NCBI GenBank assembly: GCA_002118135.1
Contig: BDIU01000136.1
Location: 186,001 to 250,000 of the forward strand
Length of the DNA: 64,000 nucleotides
Source: Trebouxia sp. TZW2008
Lineage: Eukaryota; Chlorophyta; Trebouxiophyceae; Trebouxiales; Trebouxiaceae
Direction: 5' to 3'
Numbering within the stretch: the first letter of the stretch is position 1; each line of letters starts with the position of its first letter. The position numbers and the translations under genes are program-made. The notes under the pieces are model-generated. The model saw only the letters and a list, made by a program, of their open reading frames with translations. It was not told the origin of the DNA and made no database searches. Of the stretch, positions 60,330 to 64,000 are shown in pieces.

Positions 60330-60723
60330 GCAACATACTCAGCGAATGTCTACATCAATGAATGCCTCGCAAAAATTGCGCTTCGCACAGCTTTAGTAAC
60401 AACAAAGCCTACCAGCAATTGCTAAAGCAATTGACAGCCAAGCTTCACTTTCTCTACCTGCTTCCTGTCCATGGAGTGTTGATACGTCTTGTATGATCAC
60501 ATCTTTGATATGCTCAGGTTCTTGTCCGACTTGCAAGAGAATTGGCGAAAGCAGAGAAACAAACACATACATGTGTATGTAGTGCATATCGTGTAATGCC
60601 ATGTGCAGAATTCCACCACAGAACTTTTGCACATAGGCATAATTATAAGAACCAAAGCAGGAATTCCTACTGAAATGGTTTCAACCATTCACCGACAATG
60701 GTGCAGTGATCAGCGTGCACTGA
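60330..60723. other. Intergenic region, desulfhydrase to RNF32-like gene
   Basis: About 390 bp between two minus-strand genes: the promoter of one and the 3' UTR of the other. No gene is supported. Confidence 0.4.
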
Positions 60724-62855
60724 TCACAGCTGTTTCCAAGTATATGCTGATCTACAACATGGGCATAAGGGCTGGCTGCCCTGGCTCAGCTGAAAAGCTT
60801 CAAATGAGCTGATACAGTCCACATGGTAGGTGTGTGTACAGCTGAGCCAGGCCACCCCAGCTGAGCCATGCCTGTTCAATGCGCCCAAACAAATGGCGCA
60901 CTCTGTGCTGCCTCTCTCTAAGGCTGTGCTCACCACTGAATCCCTGCAGCACAAATCCTTATGACCTTGTTCATTCACTTATGCAAATGCCATTAAAGAG
61001 CCCTCATTGAGGGTATGTCAATGTCCAGTGTTGATCGGAATTTGTCAAACACTGTTACTATTGTATGATCACGCGCATGCTGCTCACTTGCCAGGGAAGC
61101 AGAAACCCAACTTCAGCCAGCAGTAAGTGCCTGCAACTGGCATCTGGTGGGCAAAGTATATCCTCCTAGCATCAGAGCCTGTTGTGAAGCGTTTGAGGCA
61201 GCATCAGCTGTGCTATGCACCTCATGCAGGGTCATACAACCTTCCTAGCAAGCATGTCAACAATGTAAGGCAAATAATTGTGCTCACCAGTTGACTTCAT
61301 GACTGCAGACACCTGAAGTGGCTGTCTTGGCTATATGCGGCTGCTCGGTGACCAGTGGGTCTCCAACATGAACGTAAATGGGTATCTGCATCTGGCCAGC
61401 AGCCTCGTTAGCAGACTGCATACCAGCTGCATGGCTGTATGGGCTTGGTGTTGCTGCAGAGCTGGCTGCATTGCTAGCTGATCTGCCATTACTGTCTTCA
61501 ATCTGACCAAATATCTGCCTGCTCTCAGTCAAGCTGACCTCAAGCTCTGCAAAGAGACTGTCCAGCTCGCTTCCAGCTGTGTCCATGTGTTTCAGCAGTC
61601 GACCAGTATTGTCCTGTACAGAACTTTGAGGTTCAGCAGAACTGATGACGACATCCTGCTTGCAGATGGGTCCAAGTGTCTCAGCAGTCGCCAGGTAGTG
61701 GGTTGTACAGAACTCAGAGATTCAGCCAACAGACTGTCCAGCTTGCTTTGAGTTGTGTCCATGTGTTTCAGCAGTTGCCCAGTGTTGTCCTGTACACATT
61801 TCAGGAGCTAGGCGTGTGTGACCATGCCATTCCACTGACAATGATGTCCAAGCAGTTTGAGCAATGCTGCTGCAATTGCATTCTTGACATCAGCATTGTC
61901 AGGGCAGTGTCGACTCAGGCTGATCCATGCAGATGACAGTATAGCATGTTTTACAGTGAGAATATGCAGGGTATGCCTGGACATGGAGTTCCATACGTAT
62001 GGAATGCGCATATTCCAACGGAGGAATGGCGACCTTTGTGTGAATGCAGGATGTGTTACCGGCAGCACTGAGTACTCTAAGCATACCTGTAACTGCTCAG
62101 CAGCCCATTTGCGCATCAAAATTGGGTTTTGAGGTGGCAAGCGGCGCCGCAAATGCCTGTACCACTTTCTAGCCAGATAGCCACGTACAGCAGCTTGCAC
62201 TTTGGCTGCACATCTGTACTTGTGGGCTTCCCTGCCATCATGAATCTGCCTCTTCTGATATGCCTCTGTTCGGCACAGGGGACAACAGCGTGCCTGAGCA
62301 AACCTGTGCATAGCATGTGACCCTGTGACAATAATTATATGCTACACATTCTAGCACAGGTGCTAAGTGAGTGATCGTTTTGGTCCTGTTTCACTGTGTA
62401 GATATCGTGCATTGTATCTGCTTGTTGCCGCATCAGGTCGTTCTGAGCAGCAAGCAGGTCTGTGCCAGGCGGAGATGGTTCCCATACCGTTCAAAGCTGG
62501 TGATGCACTGTTTGTGGAAAACGTGGCTGCAGCTGAGCAGGACCTGTTCCTCCATACCAAAGTGCTCACAGCATATTGAGCATTCACGGTGTGAGTCCTG
62601 GCGGGCAGCAGATCTTGCTTGTGACAGTGACCATTGTTGCTCACTCAGCAAGCGTGGAGGAGCTTTGATTAAGCCACGCCGCTGTGCAAGCGTGGGATCT
62701 GCTCCCTGCATGACAGACGCGTCTTGATTCTGACACTTGTAACATCAGAGCCTGCAATCCGACGCCATGCTTACTGGTTTGAGAGAAGCAGGCTTGAGCT
62801 TTGCTCCTGGTATCTGTAGCATCCTTGCAAAATGGTCTTGCAGAGCAACCTGCAT
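60724..62855 (-). CDS. RNF32: RNF32-like protein: RING-H2, IQ motif, RING-H2
   Basis: Five exons (62775-62855, 62488-62705, 62087-62303, 61313-61613, 60724-60935) give 342 residues with matching phases. Exon 2 carries TLAQRRGLIKAPPRLLSEQQ and the first RING (ECSICCEHFG, LSCSHVFHKQC, completed by CCPLCRTEAY in exon 3). Exon 3 continues with an IQ calmodulin-binding motif (VQAAVRGYLARKWYRHLRRR). Exon 5 carries the second RING (ECAICLGAL, LSCTHTYHVDC, CPCCRSAY) and ends AYTWKQL. The RING-IQ-RING order is the defining arrangement of animal RNF32, a protein of unclear function expressed in testis. E3 ligase activity is inferred from the RINGs. The start at 62855 is the first in-frame ATG after a stop, and a further 5' exon is possible. 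Exon 4 is followed upstream by decayed copies. Confidence 0.9.
61530..61805 (-). repeat. Echoes of the start of RNF32-like exon 4
   Basis: The acceptor and start of exon 4 (61545-61620) recur at about 61655-61700 (short) and 61715-61805 (longer, with 'gtgtccatgtgtttcagcag' and 'gtgttgtcctgtaca'). Both copies sit in the intron before the functional exon. Confidence 0.82.
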
Positions 62856-63235
62856 TTGCAGTGCAGCCTCTGTTGCAGCCTCTGTTGCAGACAGCTTTCA
62901 TGGCCTGTCACCATGCAGTCGGGCAAGACAGACAGCCCACTCACGGCATTGTGTAGTATGTTGGCGTGTCCTTCTGAGCCTTTGGCTTGCTTGTGACTTG
63001 GAGCGGGTGGCATGCGCGGCATTGTCGCCAATGATGCCCTACACAGCTGCAAGCTATGTGTGTCTTTCGTGCGGCAGATACATTCGCAGGCCTTTGATCA
63101 CGATCTATGTGCATGCCAGAAGCCTGGTCAAACCAAAATGCAGTTTTGTGCAGAGGGAGTTCAAATCCTGTCGACTGTTACGACCTGCATGCATGTGGAA
63201 ACTATTGGATTGAAGTCCAGCTAAGGCATGTCTAC
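62856..63235. promoter_or_regulatory. Divergent 5' region of RNF32-like gene and ADPRM
   Basis: About 380 bp between opposite starts. No clear core element; the 5' exon of either gene could extend into it. Confidence 0.4.
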
Positions 63236-64000
63236 ATGCGCTTGCACAGCGCTCAGAGATATTGTGGCTGTCGGTGGCCTGCAGCTTCGCCATCAGCCTT
63301 TGCTGCACATAACCGATCAAAGCCTGTGTGGGCCCGACGGGCCGCGGAACAAGCGCGCAACATGGTAGCGCAAGGGCAGGATAGTTCCTCTTCAGGTTTG
63401 AATATATGTTTGATCGGGCAATCGAGCGCCCAGCCTTGACTGAGCTTGGCTGTGCTGAGGAAAGTGGCATGCAGGCTCACAAGCAGGTCTGCATTTTAGG
63501 TTTGGGATAGTCAGCGACGTGCAGTATGCCGACATCAAGGACGGACACTCTTTCCTGGGGGTGCCAAGATACTATAGAGCTAGCCTTGACGGCCTCAAAC
63601 AGGCAGTAGCAGGCTGGCAGAAACAGGAAGTGGGATTTGGCATACAGTTTGGGGACCTCATTGACGGTTTCAATCCCAAAGATCAAGCAGAGACTGCTCT
63701 GAAAGCTGTCCTGGATGAATTTGCACAATTGCAAAAGCCAGTGTACCATATGATAGGCAACCATTGCTTGTACAATTTGCCGCGAACGCGTTTGAATGAA
63801 GCGCTAGACATTCAAGGACCAAACAGTTACTATTCTTTCAGTCCGCATCCAGCCTGGCGCTTTGTTGTGATTGATGCATATGATGTATCTATGCTTGGAT
63901 GGCCTTCAGACCATCCTCTGCATCAGCAAGCTAAGGCCATACTGGATGAGAAAAATATCAATGAGGTAAGCTTTCAATCAAGGCTGTTTTCTTTGGCAAC
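63236..64000 (+). CDS. ADPRM: ADPRM: Mn-dependent ADP-ribose/CDP-alcohol diphosphatase, partial
   Basis: Exon 1 (63236-63395) is an Ala/Arg-rich leader. Exon 2 (63487-63965) begins the calcineurin-like phosphoesterase domain: RFGIVSDVQYADIKDGHSFL (first metal-binding Asp), RYYRASLDGL, then GIQFGDLIDGFN (second Asp), YHMIGNHCLYNLPR (Asn and His), SYYSFSPHPAWRFVVIDAYD. The exon ends at a GT donor at 63966; the rest of the gene is outside the window. The family hydrolyses ADP-ribose, CDP-choline and related diphosphates with Mn2+. The blocks and order match ADPRM closely. The leader may direct it to an organelle, which is uncertain. Confidence 0.92.

Overview
This window is nuclear DNA from a photosynthetic eukaryote, most likely a chlorophyte green alga (Trebouxiophyceae would fit, but that is only a guess). 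The evidence is dense spliceosomal introns, plant-type genes (a thylakoid TatA/Tha4 with transit peptide, a plant-type DapB, a pKIWI502-like reductase, D-cysteine desulfhydrase), and TGTAA motifs downstream of several stop codons. The standard genetic code is used. I see no rRNA, tRNA, CRISPR or prokaryotic operon.

Layout. 1-8459 (minus): a membrane-contact-site tether with TM, SMP, C2, coiled coil and PH domains, cut at its 3' end by the window edge. 9319-12315 (minus): RUVBL2/reptin. 12853-15439 (minus): an ERGIC/Erv41-Erv46 cargo receptor. 16264-17687 (minus): dihydrodipicolinate reductase. 17998-23837 (plus): a long Q-rich protein resembling the eIF4E transporter 4E-T. 24603-28867 (plus): a Kelch, coiled-coil and RING protein. 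29494-30257 (minus): chloroplast TatA. 31079-31933 (minus): SKP1. 32329-42333 (plus): an IGHMBP2/SMUBP-2-type SF1 helicase with 17 exons and an N-terminal R3H domain. 43200-49300: a repeat block made of ~400-bp units interrupted by a broken, 5'-truncated non-LTR retrotransposon. 50070-51137 (minus): an unknown gene. 51297-53234 (plus): a plastid-type staphylococcal-nuclease-fold protein. 53988-56812 (plus): a pKIWI502-like NAD(P)H/FAD reductase. 57245-60329 (minus): a D-cysteine desulfhydrase-like PLP enzyme. 60724-62855 (minus): an RNF32-like double-RING/IQ protein. 63236-end (plus): ADPRM, truncated by the window. Four head-to-head gene pairs share short intergenic regions (160-400 bp).

The genes are mostly unrelated housekeeping functions, so the interest lies in the genome architecture. 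First, many exons are accompanied inside the neighbouring intron by one to several decayed tandem copies of themselves, usually including a splice junction ('exon echoes'). This recurs in at least seven genes and is extreme in the helicase gene. Second, GC-AG introns are unusually common: about 7 of roughly 65 reconstructed introns, several fixed by conserved protein motifs. Third, a terminal-inverted-repeat element of ~165-175 bp occurs in three introns, twice ending within about 15 bp of the splice acceptor. Fourth, one intron carries a perfect retroposition scar (15-bp target-site duplication plus poly-A tail). Together these suggest a genome where introns are being actively remodelled. Exon boundaries below were worked out by hand from splice motifs, frame continuity and remembered family sequence; none was verified by transcript data.
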